Below are positions 36,390 to 43,604 of a DNA stretch of 64,000 nt, one piece after another. The translations under genes were made by a program, and so were the position numbers. How positions within the stretch are numbered: position 1 is the stretch's first letter; every line of letters begins with the position of its first letter. Location of the stretch: positions 2,790,001 through 2,854,000 of the forward strand of contig NZ_CP043568.1 in NCBI RefSeq assembly GCF_014076415.1. The letters are read 5' to 3'. Source of the stretch: Comamonas testosteroni (GTDB lineage Bacteria; Pseudomonadota; Gammaproteobacteria; Burkholderiales; Burkholderiaceae_C). Under the pieces are notes generated by a model. The model saw nothing but the letters and a program-made list of their open reading frames with translations. It was not told the origin of the DNA and ran no database searches.

Positions 36390-38112
36390 TTGTCCACCCC
36401 CAAAGCTGCTGGTTCACTATTTGGATGAAGCCCGGTTCTGCATTCGCTATATGAGGGCCGACGATGTCCCTGGCGATTTCCTGGAAACCGCTCACAGACT
36501 TGAACCAACCGTTCTTATTGTTGCGAGCGGCAAGTCCCAGCAATGCGCGGCTCTCAGATGTGTAACCGCCATTCAGACGTTCGGCCTCTATGGCATCCAA
36601 AGTTACTTGACCGTGCGACTTCGATTTGACGTGCTCAGCCATTAGCTCGCGGCCGACTATTTCGTCCGCCTTATTCAGGAGCGCATGCACGGCGTCATTG
36701 CTCGAATGGCGGAACAGTTCGTCCTCAAGTGCTAAACCGGGCCGCCACGTGATGTACTGGCCGCCAGCTGCAGCGAATCTGTTGATGAGTCCAACGGTTG
36801 AAACAGGCTTGTCGGCGTCAACGAAGACGAGGACGCGATAACCTAACCTGAGAAACGCCTCCCCCCGTATGAAACATTGGTCGGGGCTCCCTCCGCCTGC
36901 GTCCACGTATGAGCCTCCCTGGGCCAAGAATGACGTCGCGCCACAGTGAACCCACCATTGGTCCATCCCGCGAGCGAATCCGACCTCACTGGCGCCTTCG
37001 CAGACGATGATTGACTTGGACAGGAAGGCCTCGGCCGCCTTGCGCAGTGTGCCCTGGATGTAGTCGTCCGTTCCGGCGCATGTCGTCGTGTGGATGCCCG
37101 AACGCTGGCGTACAACGAAAAGCTGGTCCCCAGCGAGCTCCCTGAGAGTCACCGGTGAATGGGTTGTCATAAAGACCTGCAGCGGTTGAGTCGCGTCCTT
37201 CGCACCGAGTGAGTCGAGCAGTCGCATGAGTCGGTGGGGCTCAAGTCCGTACTCCACTTCATCTACTAGGGCAACGGTGGCGGCTGCCGCCGCAGCCCTT
37301 TGCAGCCCTGCAACAAGGAGCCGCCCCGAACCGGTGCCCAATGACCGCAGTGGAATGCCAGTCTCGCTATGGAGTGCGATTGCACCATCACCAATCGATA
37401 CCGAATGTGCATCAAGTAGCGCTTGAGCACTCGCACCGATGGCTACGCCTAGGTTGGTAGCTGTCTGGGTGACCACTTGCAGAGTCTGGGCGAGTTGAGG
37501 GCCAGCTTGCGCGCCGAAAGTGGCCCGGGCCGCACGTGCTGCGCTGGCGAGTTCTGAGCCAAGGTTCGCGCGCTCTTCTGTGAGCCGGTTCAACACCGAG
37601 CCTCTAGCCCAGGAAAGGTTCGTATTTGCGTAGGTTCCGATTCGTGCTGGTGTCAAGAGGCTGCGGTCTTTCCATACCAGAGACCGTTCCAGTTGCTGTT
37701 GGGCGGCTCGGTCGGAATGGAGCGTCCAACTCGGCTCGAGGTCGCTCTTGACCTCAAGCTTCAGTGTCAGAACCGTTTCTAGCCCCGCGCGTGGCTCGTC
37801 TTCAAGCAACCCTGTACTGGGGTCAAATCCGCGAAGAAACTCTCCGTAGATGTCAATGTTCTTCAGAGCGTCGGGTAGTGCGCCAAGCGTCACCGCAATC
37901 ACGATGGTCCGCATGACGTCCAGGCTGAAGAAGTCCGTGTCGCCAAATGGTGCGCTCCTCCGCGCTCCAAGGGACAAGTCAAGGGCATCGAGAATGGTCG
38001 ACTTGCCGCTGTCACCCGGGCCAATAAGGCAGTTCACACCGTTGGACGGCGTCCAATCGAGCGCCTGTATTGAGCGGAAATTGCGAATTTCAAGTCTACG
38101 GACGCGCGTCAT
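36376..38112 (-). CDS. gajA: Gabija defence protein GajA, OLD-family ATPase-TOPRIM nuclease
   Basis: A 578-residue protein, the typical GajA length. The N-terminal ABC ATPase shows LEIRNFRSIQALDW, Walker A GPGDSGKST (31-39), ALVDEVEYGLEPHRLM near 282 and the H-loop VFMTTHSP near 316. The C-terminal TOPRIM nuclease shows IIVCEGASEVGF near 370 and VLVFVDADKP near 430, with the acidic residues that bind metal. GajA nicks DNA when nucleotides are depleted during phage replication. It is first in the operon with gajB. A related class 2 OLD-UvrD pair outside Gabija is possible but less likely. Confidence 0.85.
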   Translation of the reverse strand: MTRVRRLEIRNFRSIQALDWTPSNGVNCLIGPGDSGKSTILDALDLSLGARRSAPFGDTDFFSLDVMRTIVIAVTLGALPDALKNIDIYGEFLRGFDPSTGLLEDEPRAGLETVLTLKLEVKSDLEPSWTLHSDRAAQQQLERSLVWKDRSLLTPARIGTYANTNLSWARGSVLNRLTEERANLGSELASAARAARATFGAQAGPQLAQTLQVVTQTATNLGVAIGASAQALLDAHSVSIGDGAIALHSETGIPLRSLGTGSGRLLVAGLQRAAAAAATVALVDEVEYGLEPHRLMRLLDSLGAKDATQPLQVFMTTHSPVTLRELAGDQLFVVRQRSGIHTTTCAGTDDYIQGTLRKAAEAFLSKSIIVCEGASEVGFARGMDQWWVHCGATSFLAQGGSYVDAGGGSPDQCFIRGEAFLRLGYRVLVFVDADKPVSTVGLINRFAAAGGQYITWRPGLALEDELFRHSSNDAVHALLNKADEIVGRELMAEHVKSKSHGQVTLDAIEAERLNGGYTSESRALLGLAARNNKNGWFKSVSGFQEIARDIVGPHIANAEPGFIQIVNQQLWGWTSATT

Positions 38113-38427
38113 GTTTCCTCTTCGTTAGTTTTGTAAATATCCCAAAGGAACGGGAAACTGCCGAAGGCATGCACTGGAACTCGTCAGGCTCCCTCACGTC
38201 AGCTTTCTCGGGACGACTGGTCAGCGATAGCCGGCACCGTTGTTCAGGTTAACCGGAATGCGCAAATATTTCCCTCATTTATTTTTTGCTTGTGAAAAAT
38301 GGATGAGGCGCTGTCAGCAGACCTCTGACGCTGGAGCACGCACCGTTGGTGCCGATACCACCAATCAAAAGAGCCTTAGGTGCGGTGGCTAAGGCCACAT
38401 GGGGCACATCCAGTTCGACCAAGCGAG
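38113..38427. other. Gap between gajA and the relaxase gene
   Basis: The 315 bp hold the gajA promoter region. On the minus strand an open frame of about 51 codons, starting GTG around 38434 and stopping at TAA 38283-38285, overlaps the relaxase stop. It includes VPHVALATAPKALLIGG and may be a gene remnant. I do not call it as a gene. Confidence 0.35.
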
Positions 38428-39405
38428 TCACCACGGTCTATTTTTCGGATTGACTGGCAAAGCCTGTTGCTGTCGCGTCATCTCGGCCATAAGCCCGTCA
38501 AGCTTCGCCAGATGGCCACGAGTAGGAGGGTTTGAGCTACCAGTGCTTGGCGGGGCTTCTGGTGGCTTTGGCCTAGGTATCTTGTCGAGGTAGAAAGCAA
38601 GGCTTGCCCGCCTGTTCTTGATAGCTCTTGAGAGCCTTCTCTCAATGGCCTTGTGTTCCATCTCGGAAAGCTGGATAGCGACTGGGGCCGGTTGCTGGGC
38701 ATAGTCAACAGAAGACGCAAAGGCGGGGCCTTTGAGCCTTACGGCCTTGTCTTCGCCGTGTTGCACGCTTAGGTAGTCATTGCCTTGGCGGGTGACTTTG
38801 AAGCCCTTTGCTTCACTCCATTTGATGAGGTCGTCGCGGGTCTTGATGACCCCCATCTGGCTCAACTTGGCGACCACCATTTCAAAGTATTCCTTGAGTT
38901 TTTCGCCCTTCCGGTACTTCAGCAGTAGCGGGCTTTTGTGGGGTCTCTTGCTGGTGACTTGAGGCCAGTTGTAGCGATGATTGACCAAGCTTTGAAAGTC
39001 TCTAAACATCTGTTGAAACTGCTGGCCAGGTGGGCAGATGTTGACCTGCTTGCCCGTGCGAGCGTCTTGCATAGGGGCCACGAAGTGCAGCTCGGTGTTG
39101 CCTTTGTCTCTGTGCAGAACCCAGAGAAGCGGGAACCTTGAGCTATCAAGGTTCGGGGCAAAAGTCCGTTCAAAGGCTCCCACGATTTCGCGTAGCTGCT
39201 CGGGTGTTGGGTTCTCTTCGTCCCTGAAGGCCAATACGCCTGACGTGTACTTGTATGCCCGCTGGTTGCTATCAATCAGCACTTGCAGGAGCTTAGAATC
39301 ACCCGCAAAAATTTTGGCCGCTGGCTTTCTGTCTCGCTTGTTCAGCAGGTAGTTGAGAACGCCTTTTGACTTGCCCTTTCCTGTCTTGAAGGTGCTCACA
39401 ATCAT
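38428..39405 (-). CDS. Relaxase / mobilization nuclease (MobA-like, MOBP-type)
   Basis: A 325-residue protein that would nick oriT and pilot the strand. It starts MIVSTFKTGKGKSKGVLNYL, as in MbeA/MobA relaxases of small mobilizable plasmids, and holds a metal-site-like HRDKGNTELHF at about residue 98. YNWPQVTSKRPHKSPLLLKY and WSEAKGFKVTRQGNDYLSV also fit the family. No helicase or primase domain is fused. Its ATG overlaps the mobC stop by one base (TGATG), so the two are translationally coupled. No conjugation channel genes are present. Confidence 0.82.
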   Translation of the reverse strand: MIVSTFKTGKGKSKGVLNYLLNKRDRKPAAKIFAGDSKLLQVLIDSNQRAYKYTSGVLAFRDEENPTPEQLREIVGAFERTFAPNLDSSRFPLLWVLHRDKGNTELHFVAPMQDARTGKQVNICPPGQQFQQMFRDFQSLVNHRYNWPQVTSKRPHKSPLLLKYRKGEKLKEYFEMVVAKLSQMGVIKTRDDLIKWSEAKGFKVTRQGNDYLSVQHGEDKAVRLKGPAFASSVDYAQQPAPVAIQLSEMEHKAIERRLSRAIKNRRASLAFYLDKIPRPKPPEAPPSTGSSNPPTRGHLAKLDGLMAEMTRQQQALPVNPKNRPW

Positions 39406-39737
39406 CAGAGCACCTCATCCATACGAGAATCAGCCAGAAGCCGAAGGTCTATCAGAACCATTCTCAAGCCCGTCAGAACCTCCGTACCTGTTGCTTGATG
39501 GCTGTTGAGTTGGAATGCAATTTGATTGACGTTCACGCCAATTTTTTTGAGCTGGTAGACGGTCTCGGCATAGGTCGCAACGGCCCGTTGCTTTTCCAGG
39601 CTGGTGCAGTCCTGTAGCAACTTCTCACGCACAAAGCGGGCAAGGGTTCCGCCTTCGCCCTTCATGTCCTGTAGCGCTTGAAGCTCATCTTCTGCAAGCC
39701 GTATTTCAAGGCTTTTGGTTCTTATTTTTCTTGCCAT
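39405..39737 (-). CDS. MobC-like mobilization accessory protein
   Basis: A 110-residue protein with a ribbon-helix-helix-like start (KIRTKSLEIRLAEDELQALQ) and the MobC pattern LKKIGVNVNQIAFQLNSHQ near residue 70. Such proteins bind and open oriT for the relaxase. ATG 39737 has AGGAGAG upstream, which decides against the longer frame to 39827 that runs across the inverted repeats of the possible oriT. It is the first gene of the mobC-relaxase pair. Confidence 0.85.
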   Translation of the reverse strand: MARKIRTKSLEIRLAEDELQALQDMKGEGGTLARFVREKLLQDCTSLEKQRAVATYAETVYQLKKIGVNVNQIAFQLNSHQATGTEVLTGLRMVLIDLRLLADSRMDEVL

Positions 39738-39779
39738 ATCACTCTCCTTTTTTTGTTCTTCTGATGGCTGTTTGCTGGG

Positions 39780-39860
39780 TCCTAGGGGTGCAACCCCTAG
39801 CAAGGGAGAGGCTTGCCTCGTTATCAAAAACCGCAGGCTTTTTGATTACCCTTGCTCATA
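39780..39860 (-). other. Possible origin of transfer (oriT)
   Basis: Directly upstream of mobC lie three inverted repeats: CTAGGGGT/ACCCCTAG (39782-39800), GAGGC/GCCTC (39808-39819) and CAAAAA/TTTTTG (39825-39844), followed by ATTACCCTTGCTC. Inverted repeats beside mobC are the usual place for oriT. The nick site cannot be assigned. Confidence 0.5.
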
Positions 39861-40182
39861 CCATTTAAGCAAAATATTTTATGAAAGCAACACAGGATAG
39901 GTATGAAAGGAAAAAGCACCCAAAGGGTGCTTTTAAGCTACCTACACGGTAGTAGAACATGATTTAAATTTAAGTTGTTTTATAAACTACTTGCACTTTA
40001 TAAACTATCTAAGCGATAGGACAATCATATTGTATTTTCAAGCCCCACACATGGGGTAAATATGATTATATAATACAAAAATAAAATAGTTTGTCAAGCG
40101 TATTTGATTGAATAAAAAAATATTCTTGAAATATTTACCCCTTCCGTCCCCTAAAGGGGAGACACTCTAAAGCCGTGGGGCC

Positions 40183-40715
40183 AAATATCAAATGACAGGC
40201 AAGCAGTCATTTAATATTTCTTTTTGTTTCGTTGCACTTCACTGAAAATATATTTCATTTATCTATATATAGAATATACCCAATAATACATATAAAGTTA
40301 GTTAAATCCTTTCCCGATACCCGCTCTTTCCAGAGCGTATATCGGCAAAGTCTTCCCTAACCCGCCAAAAATCATTAAATGTGACTTTATTAGGCTGGCT
40401 GGGACTTTACCGATATCACTCTGAAAAGAGCCTTGCTCTTTCCGTCGCTGACTCGGACTGATAACAATTTAAGCTGTATCAAGTTAGATAGTTCGTAGTG
40501 CTTTTACTACTCAAGCAGGGTCTATCTTTAGTCTTCCCTGTGGCTTTGCTTGATGTCCATTCTGACCACTTTCACCCCCTTTGGCTTTACTATCTTAATA
40601 TCATTTAAAGCTTGGCTAGTCCGTTAGCCGATTATTAACAAGGCTATCACGCCTACATCACGAGTTTACCGGGTGTACAGGATGCGTTTCGAATCGAGAG
40701 AATAAACTGACGCAT
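40183..40715 (-). ncRNA. Candidate structured non-coding RNA of unknown class
   Basis: Several stems occur in about 530 bases. On the minus strand, ATATCGGTAAAGTC (40416-40403) pairs with GACTTTGCCGATAT (40352-40339), and AAATATTAAATGAC (40219-40206) pairs with GTCATTTGATATTT (40196-40183). In both long stems the only non-Watson-Crick pair is G-U on the minus strand but C-A on the plus strand, which favours minus-strand transcription. Further stems: AAAGAGC/GCTCTTT (40425-40441), CGCTCT/AGAGCG (40322-40337), AGATAG/CTATCT enclosing GTAGT/ACTAC (40486-40527), GGCTA/TAGCC (40614-40629). The hairpin at 39912 could terminate it. An RNA-type plasmid origin is an alternative. Confidence 0.4.
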
Positions 40716-40748
40716 AAAAAAACATCCTACAGATTTGGCTGTGGATGT
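40716..40748 (-). terminator. Terminator downstream of the integrase gene
   Basis: On the minus strand ACATCCACAG pairs with CTGT-A-GGATGT (one bulged base) around a six-base loop and is followed by seven T. It lies 138 bp past the integrase stop. Confidence 0.75.
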
Positions 40749-40885
40749 GAGATAGGCATTTGACTTTATATAAAATCTTTTATATTATTCTTACATACAC
40801 AGCCGCTAAACTGTTGCATATATTTATATTGGATTTTTCTAAAAAGTCAAGTATGAATTAGAAAGGGACCATTTTGGTTCCTTTT

Positions 40886-42253
40886 TTATGATTGTTTTTT
40901 GAGTGAGAAATAGTGCTTGCTAGTTATGCTTGGGTTCTTGTGACCAATTGATTTAAGTATGCCTTGTTGAGTATCAAGAGTAGGGTGCTCTTTCTCTGCC
41001 TCTTTAATGGTTTTTTCTAAATGCCTGATGTTTGTGATACCAAGGATTTCTGCAATAAGCAAAGAGTTTTGTCCGCCAATCTGTTCAATGAAGTTTGAAA
41101 CCGCTTCTTTTCTCAGTTTGTGAACTGTAATGTCTTCCATGTTATGAGATTTTAAAAGCTTGGTGTATGAGCCCTCAAATCCCGAAACAGTGTATTTGAA
41201 TAATCTATCTTGTCTAGGTGTTTTGGGTATTTGGGTCAGAATATCTTTGGCTTTTTTTGTGAGGAATACGGTTCTTGGGTCTGTTTTTGTTGTCTCCAGT
41301 TCGATATAGCTGTCGTATATTTGAGACCATTTTAATAAAACTACTTCGCTTCGCCTCATTCCTGTGTGAAGCATGAGTTTAACGATATGGCTCATGTCTT
41401 TATTACTGTATGAGTCAATAACGCTTAGATATTTCTCTAATTGTTCTTCTTCAAACCTGAAAAATCGTTTCTTTGGTTTCTGTGAGAAGCTTAGTAATTT
41501 TTTATCAATTCTCAATACGGGATTATCATGCGAGAGATATTTTTCATTAAAATATTTAAGATTTGTGAATATATTGCTGATGAATGTTAACTCTCTCTCA
41601 ATAGTTCCACGCCGTTTCTGCAATGAAGTGCGATTCACAATGTAAGAGTTCAAAACGTTAGGCGTTATCTCTTCAATCGTACAGTCGTTTAATCGTTTTT
41701 TCTCAGTGTTTAGTTTATGAAAAGCGCCGATGCCTTTGTCGGTACCTAATAAGATATATTGGCTTCCAATAATCTCATAAAATTTAACGATGTTGTAATA
41801 CTGACGATAAAGCTTCTTATCTTCTGCTGTTTTAAATAGCTGAGAGTATCGCTTTGAACTAATCTTATTTATTAGGCGTTTCTTTTGCTCTTGATTGATG
41901 ACAGGGCAAATAGTAGGGAATTTGGGCTCTATATATGTCTTGAGGTATTGTGTTACGTAATCTGAAAAATTCGGCTCTATATTACCTATCAGACGTTGCA
42001 AAATTAGCTGACCCTCATAGCTCTCCAATGATTTATTAACGTCAAAAACAAGAGGAACGGGTCGTAAGCCTAGCTTTTTTCTTTGCAAGTTGAGGAAGCT
42101 TGTAGCTGTCTCTAGGTCTGAGAAAAGCTTGTTGACCTTCAGTTCCTTTCGGTTCATCTGTACCCTGTAGGAGGTGACAACGATGCCTTCTAGGGTGGTC
42201 CTAGTGAGCTTTTGGACACCTTTCGGCAATTTGTAGATTTGTGAAATATTCAT
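40886..42253 (-). CDS. Tyrosine recombinase (integrase) of the msrA element
   Basis: A 455-residue site-specific recombinase. The N-terminal 170 residues probably hold arm- and core-binding domains. The catalytic domain has the first Arg in LHTGMRRSEVVLLKW (about 295), the HxxR box VHKLRKEAVSNF (about 376) and the last box SIGHKNPSITSKHYF with the nucleophilic Tyr (about 450). All catalytic residues are present. ATG 42253 is preceded by a TTG codon in frame and no clear ribosome site. Its start overlaps TTTGTGAAAT repeats, so the protein may repress itself. The gene is AT-rich and points away from the right junction. Confidence 0.9.
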   Translation of the reverse strand: MNISQIYKLPKGVQKLTRTTLEGIVVTSYRVQMNRKELKVNKLFSDLETATSFLNLQRKKLGLRPVPLVFDVNKSLESYEGQLILQRLIGNIEPNFSDYVTQYLKTYIEPKFPTICPVINQEQKKRLINKISSKRYSQLFKTAEDKKLYRQYYNIVKFYEIIGSQYILLGTDKGIGAFHKLNTEKKRLNDCTIEEITPNVLNSYIVNRTSLQKRRGTIERELTFISNIFTNLKYFNEKYLSHDNPVLRIDKKLLSFSQKPKKRFFRFEEEQLEKYLSVIDSYSNKDMSHIVKLMLHTGMRRSEVVLLKWSQIYDSYIELETTKTDPRTVFLTKKAKDILTQIPKTPRQDRLFKYTVSGFEGSYTKLLKSHNMEDITVHKLRKEAVSNFIEQIGGQNSLLIAEILGITNIRHLEKTIKEAEKEHPTLDTQQGILKSIGHKNPSITSKHYFSLKKQS

Positions 42254-42267
42254 CAAATGTGTGAAAT
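42238..42267. repeat. Putative integrase arm-type sites, right end
   Basis: TTTGTGAAAT at 42238-42247 and TGTGTGAAAT at 42258-42267 match the left-end repeats at 33040 and 33064. They overlap the integrase start codon and the upstream region of the rebuilt msrA, so integrase binding could affect both genes. Confidence 0.6.
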
Positions 42268-42291
42268 CTTAGTAAGCAATTTGGAGGCATT

Positions 42292-42846
42292 ATGAATGAA
42301 ATCAATGGCTTAAGTAAAGAAACTATATATCTAGGAGGAGGTTGCTTCTGGTGCACTGAAGCCGTATTCGACCGTGTGCGCGGCATTGTCGATGTGGAGA
42401 GCGGCTATGCCAATGGCCACCTGGATCATCCTGGCTACGACGATATCTGTACCGGGCAGACCGGCCATGCCGAGGTGGTGAAGCTCGACTTCGATCCTGC
42501 GGTCATCAGCCTGCGCGATGTGCTGCTGATCTTCTTCGGCACGCATGATCCGACCACGCTGAACCGCCAGGGCAACGACGTGGGCACGCAGTACCGCAGC
42601 GCGATCTTCACCACCGATGCGCGGCAAACGGCCCAGGCACAGGCCTTGCTGCAGGAAATGCAGAACGAAAAAGCGTTCGATGCTCCCATCGTCACCCAGA
42701 TCGAGCCCCTGACCAACTACTGGCCCGCCGAAGACTATCACCAGGACTATTTCCTGCAGCACCCCGGCCAGGGGTACTGCGCTTTCGTGGTGGGCCCCAA
42801 GGTGCAGAAGTTCCAGAAAGCGTTTTCACGCTGGCTCAAGGATTAA
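42292..42846 (+). CDS. msrA: Peptide methionine (S)-S-oxide reductase MsrA, with an element-supplied 5' end
   Basis: A 184-residue enzyme that reduces methionine-S-sulfoxide in proteins. The catalytic Cys is in GGGCFWCTEAVFDRV, with ESGYANGHLDHPGYDDICTGQTGHAEVV, FFGTHDPTTLNRQGNDVGTQYRS and the C-terminal HPGQGYCAFV that holds a resolving Cys. The first 19 or so codons (MNEINGLSKETIYLGGG) and the GGAGG ribosome site come from the element and are AT-rich. From GAAGCC at 42359 the codons are GC-rich chromosomal ones. The original start survives at 32953. Expression now depends on a promoter inside the element. Confidence 0.93.
   Translation: MNEINGLSKETIYLGGGCFWCTEAVFDRVRGIVDVESGYANGHLDHPGYDDICTGQTGHAEVVKLDFDPAVISLRDVLLIFFGTHDPTTLNRQGNDVGTQYRSAIFTTDARQTAQAQALLQEMQNEKAFDAPIVTQIEPLTNYWPAEDYHQDYFLQHPGQGYCAFVVGPKVQKFQKAFSRWLKD
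42337..42365 (+). repeat. attR copy of the integration site
   Basis: This repeats 32980-33008, with the identical core TGGTGCACTGAAGC at 42349-42362. The bases just outside the core differ from attL, as expected if crossover was in the core: T versus C before it and T versus C after it. Confidence 0.85.
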
Positions 42847-43018
42847 GCCAGTCTGTCAGCGTATGGCCCGGAGTGCAGATACACTCTGCAACCCTTGGCC
42901 GCTTTCGCACCGTCCGAGGCCGAACTAGCTCCATAACGTGTCACTTCACTCCCATCTGCGTCGACCCACCCGCTCAGCCCGTGCTGACGGTCGTCTGTAT
43001 CTGCGCGAAATCTGGGTG

Positions 43019-43444
43019 ATGCGCTGGCTGATGGGCCTGCTGGCCCTGGCCATGGTGCTGGGGCCGACGCTGGGCCAGATGCACCGTGCCGTTCACCTGG
43101 GCAGCTCGCCCGGGGGCAAGATCTATGCGGCGCACAGCCATGCGGCACCGGCCCTATCGGCAGCCTCTGCCGAAGCGGCGGGAGACTGCCGGGCCGACCG
43201 CAGCAGTTGCGCCTCGGACCTTTCCTGGGTGCATGCGCTGTTTGCCGGTCACGGACCGGCAGAATGCCAGTTGCTGGATCAGGCCAATCATGGCTATGCC
43301 GGGCCTGTGGCCGTACTCGCTTTCAGTGCGCCGCCACCTGATAGCTTCATCCCCCGGCCTTTTGCTCCCGCGCCCAGAGTCGTCTTTATTGCAGCACCGC
43401 TGGCTGCACGCGCGCCCCCTCTGTCTCTCAGCTCCCTGGCCTAG
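43019..43444 (+). CDS. Small exported protein upstream of a metal receptor gene (DUF2946-like)
   Basis: A 141-residue protein starting from ATG 43019 with a hydrophobic segment (MRWLMGLLALAMVLGPTLG). It has several His and Cys, including AECQLLDQANHG, which recalls the CRLYDQL pattern of DUF2946 proteins found beside TonB receptors for metals. A second hydrophobic stretch is near the C-terminus. The frame is open from GTG 42938, but that extension lacks a ribosome site. The gene lies 160 bp before the ZnuD-like receptor on the same strand; a role in metal uptake or sensing is inferred from this alone. Confidence 0.55.
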   Translation: MRWLMGLLALAMVLGPTLGQMHRAVHLGSSPGGKIYAAHSHAAPALSAASAEAAGDCRADRSSCASDLSWVHALFAGHGPAECQLLDQANHGYAGPVAVLAFSAPPPDSFIPRPFAPAPRVVFIAAPLAARAPPLSLSSLA

Positions 43445-43448
43445 GTTG

Positions 43449-43471
43449 AGGCCATGCTGCGGCATGGCTTT
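43449..43471 (+). terminator. Hairpin after the small exported protein gene
   Basis: GCCATGC (43451-43457) pairs with GCATGGC (43462-43468) over a four-base loop, followed by TTT. It is a weak terminator or attenuator ahead of the receptor gene. Confidence 0.5.
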
Positions 43472-43493
43472 CCGCACAGGCCAGAAACTTCAG

Positions 43494-43548
43494 AATTGAT
43501 AGCTATAAGCGCTTTATAAATAAGCGATTCAAGCTGTTTTTATTGAAT
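43494..43548. repeat. Short palindromic interspersed repeat of Comamonadaceae type
   Basis: AATTGATAGCT at the left, AAGCGCTT in the middle and an imperfect mirror ending TTTTTATTGAAT form a loose palindrome. I recall similar elements with AGCGCTT centres scattered in Comamonas, Delftia and Acidovorax genomes; this is from memory. Confidence 0.5.
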
Positions 43549-43604
43549 ATCCGTGCGTACTTTCTTTGATCGTCTGCGTGCGCACGGTTGTTTGTGGAAC
43601 TGAG

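Larger units (their letters stand above)
39845..40885. other. Gene-free region of about 1 kb with many hairpins
   Basis: No ORF of family-like content occurs on either strand. Hairpins include AAAAGCACCC/GGGTGCTTTT (39912-39934, terminator-like), CTACC/GGTAG (39938-39952), CTATC/GATAG (40005-40019), CCCC/GGGG (40043-40056) nested in TTGTATT/AATACAA, and the larger set described separately at 40183-40715. At 40862-40885 an AGGGACC/GGTTCCT hairpin plus T-run reads as a plus-strand terminator facing the integrase. Confidence 0.6.
32992..42362. mobile_element. Integrative mobilizable element inserted in msrA, carrying Gabija-type defence
   Basis: About 9.4 kb bounded by direct repeats of the msrA active-site codons. 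Cargo in order: XRE regulator, secreted unknown protein, small unknown protein, gajB, gajA, relaxase, mobC with a possible oriT, a structured non-coding region, and a tyrosine integrase reading away from the right junction. There is no type IV secretion system, so transfer would need a helper. Much of the element is far more AT-rich than the chromosome, while gajA and gajB are GC-rich, so it is a mosaic. Confidence 0.85.

Noticed and set aside
40680..40715. tRNA or tmRNA-like fragment suggested by TTCGAATC
   Set aside because: No acceptor stem, anticodon arm or CCA fits around it; only the T-loop-like octamer matches.
40183..40715. ColE1-type origin
   Set aside because: I could not find the RNA I/RNA II landmarks I know from ColE1; an unrelated RNA-type origin stays possible and is mentioned as an alternative.
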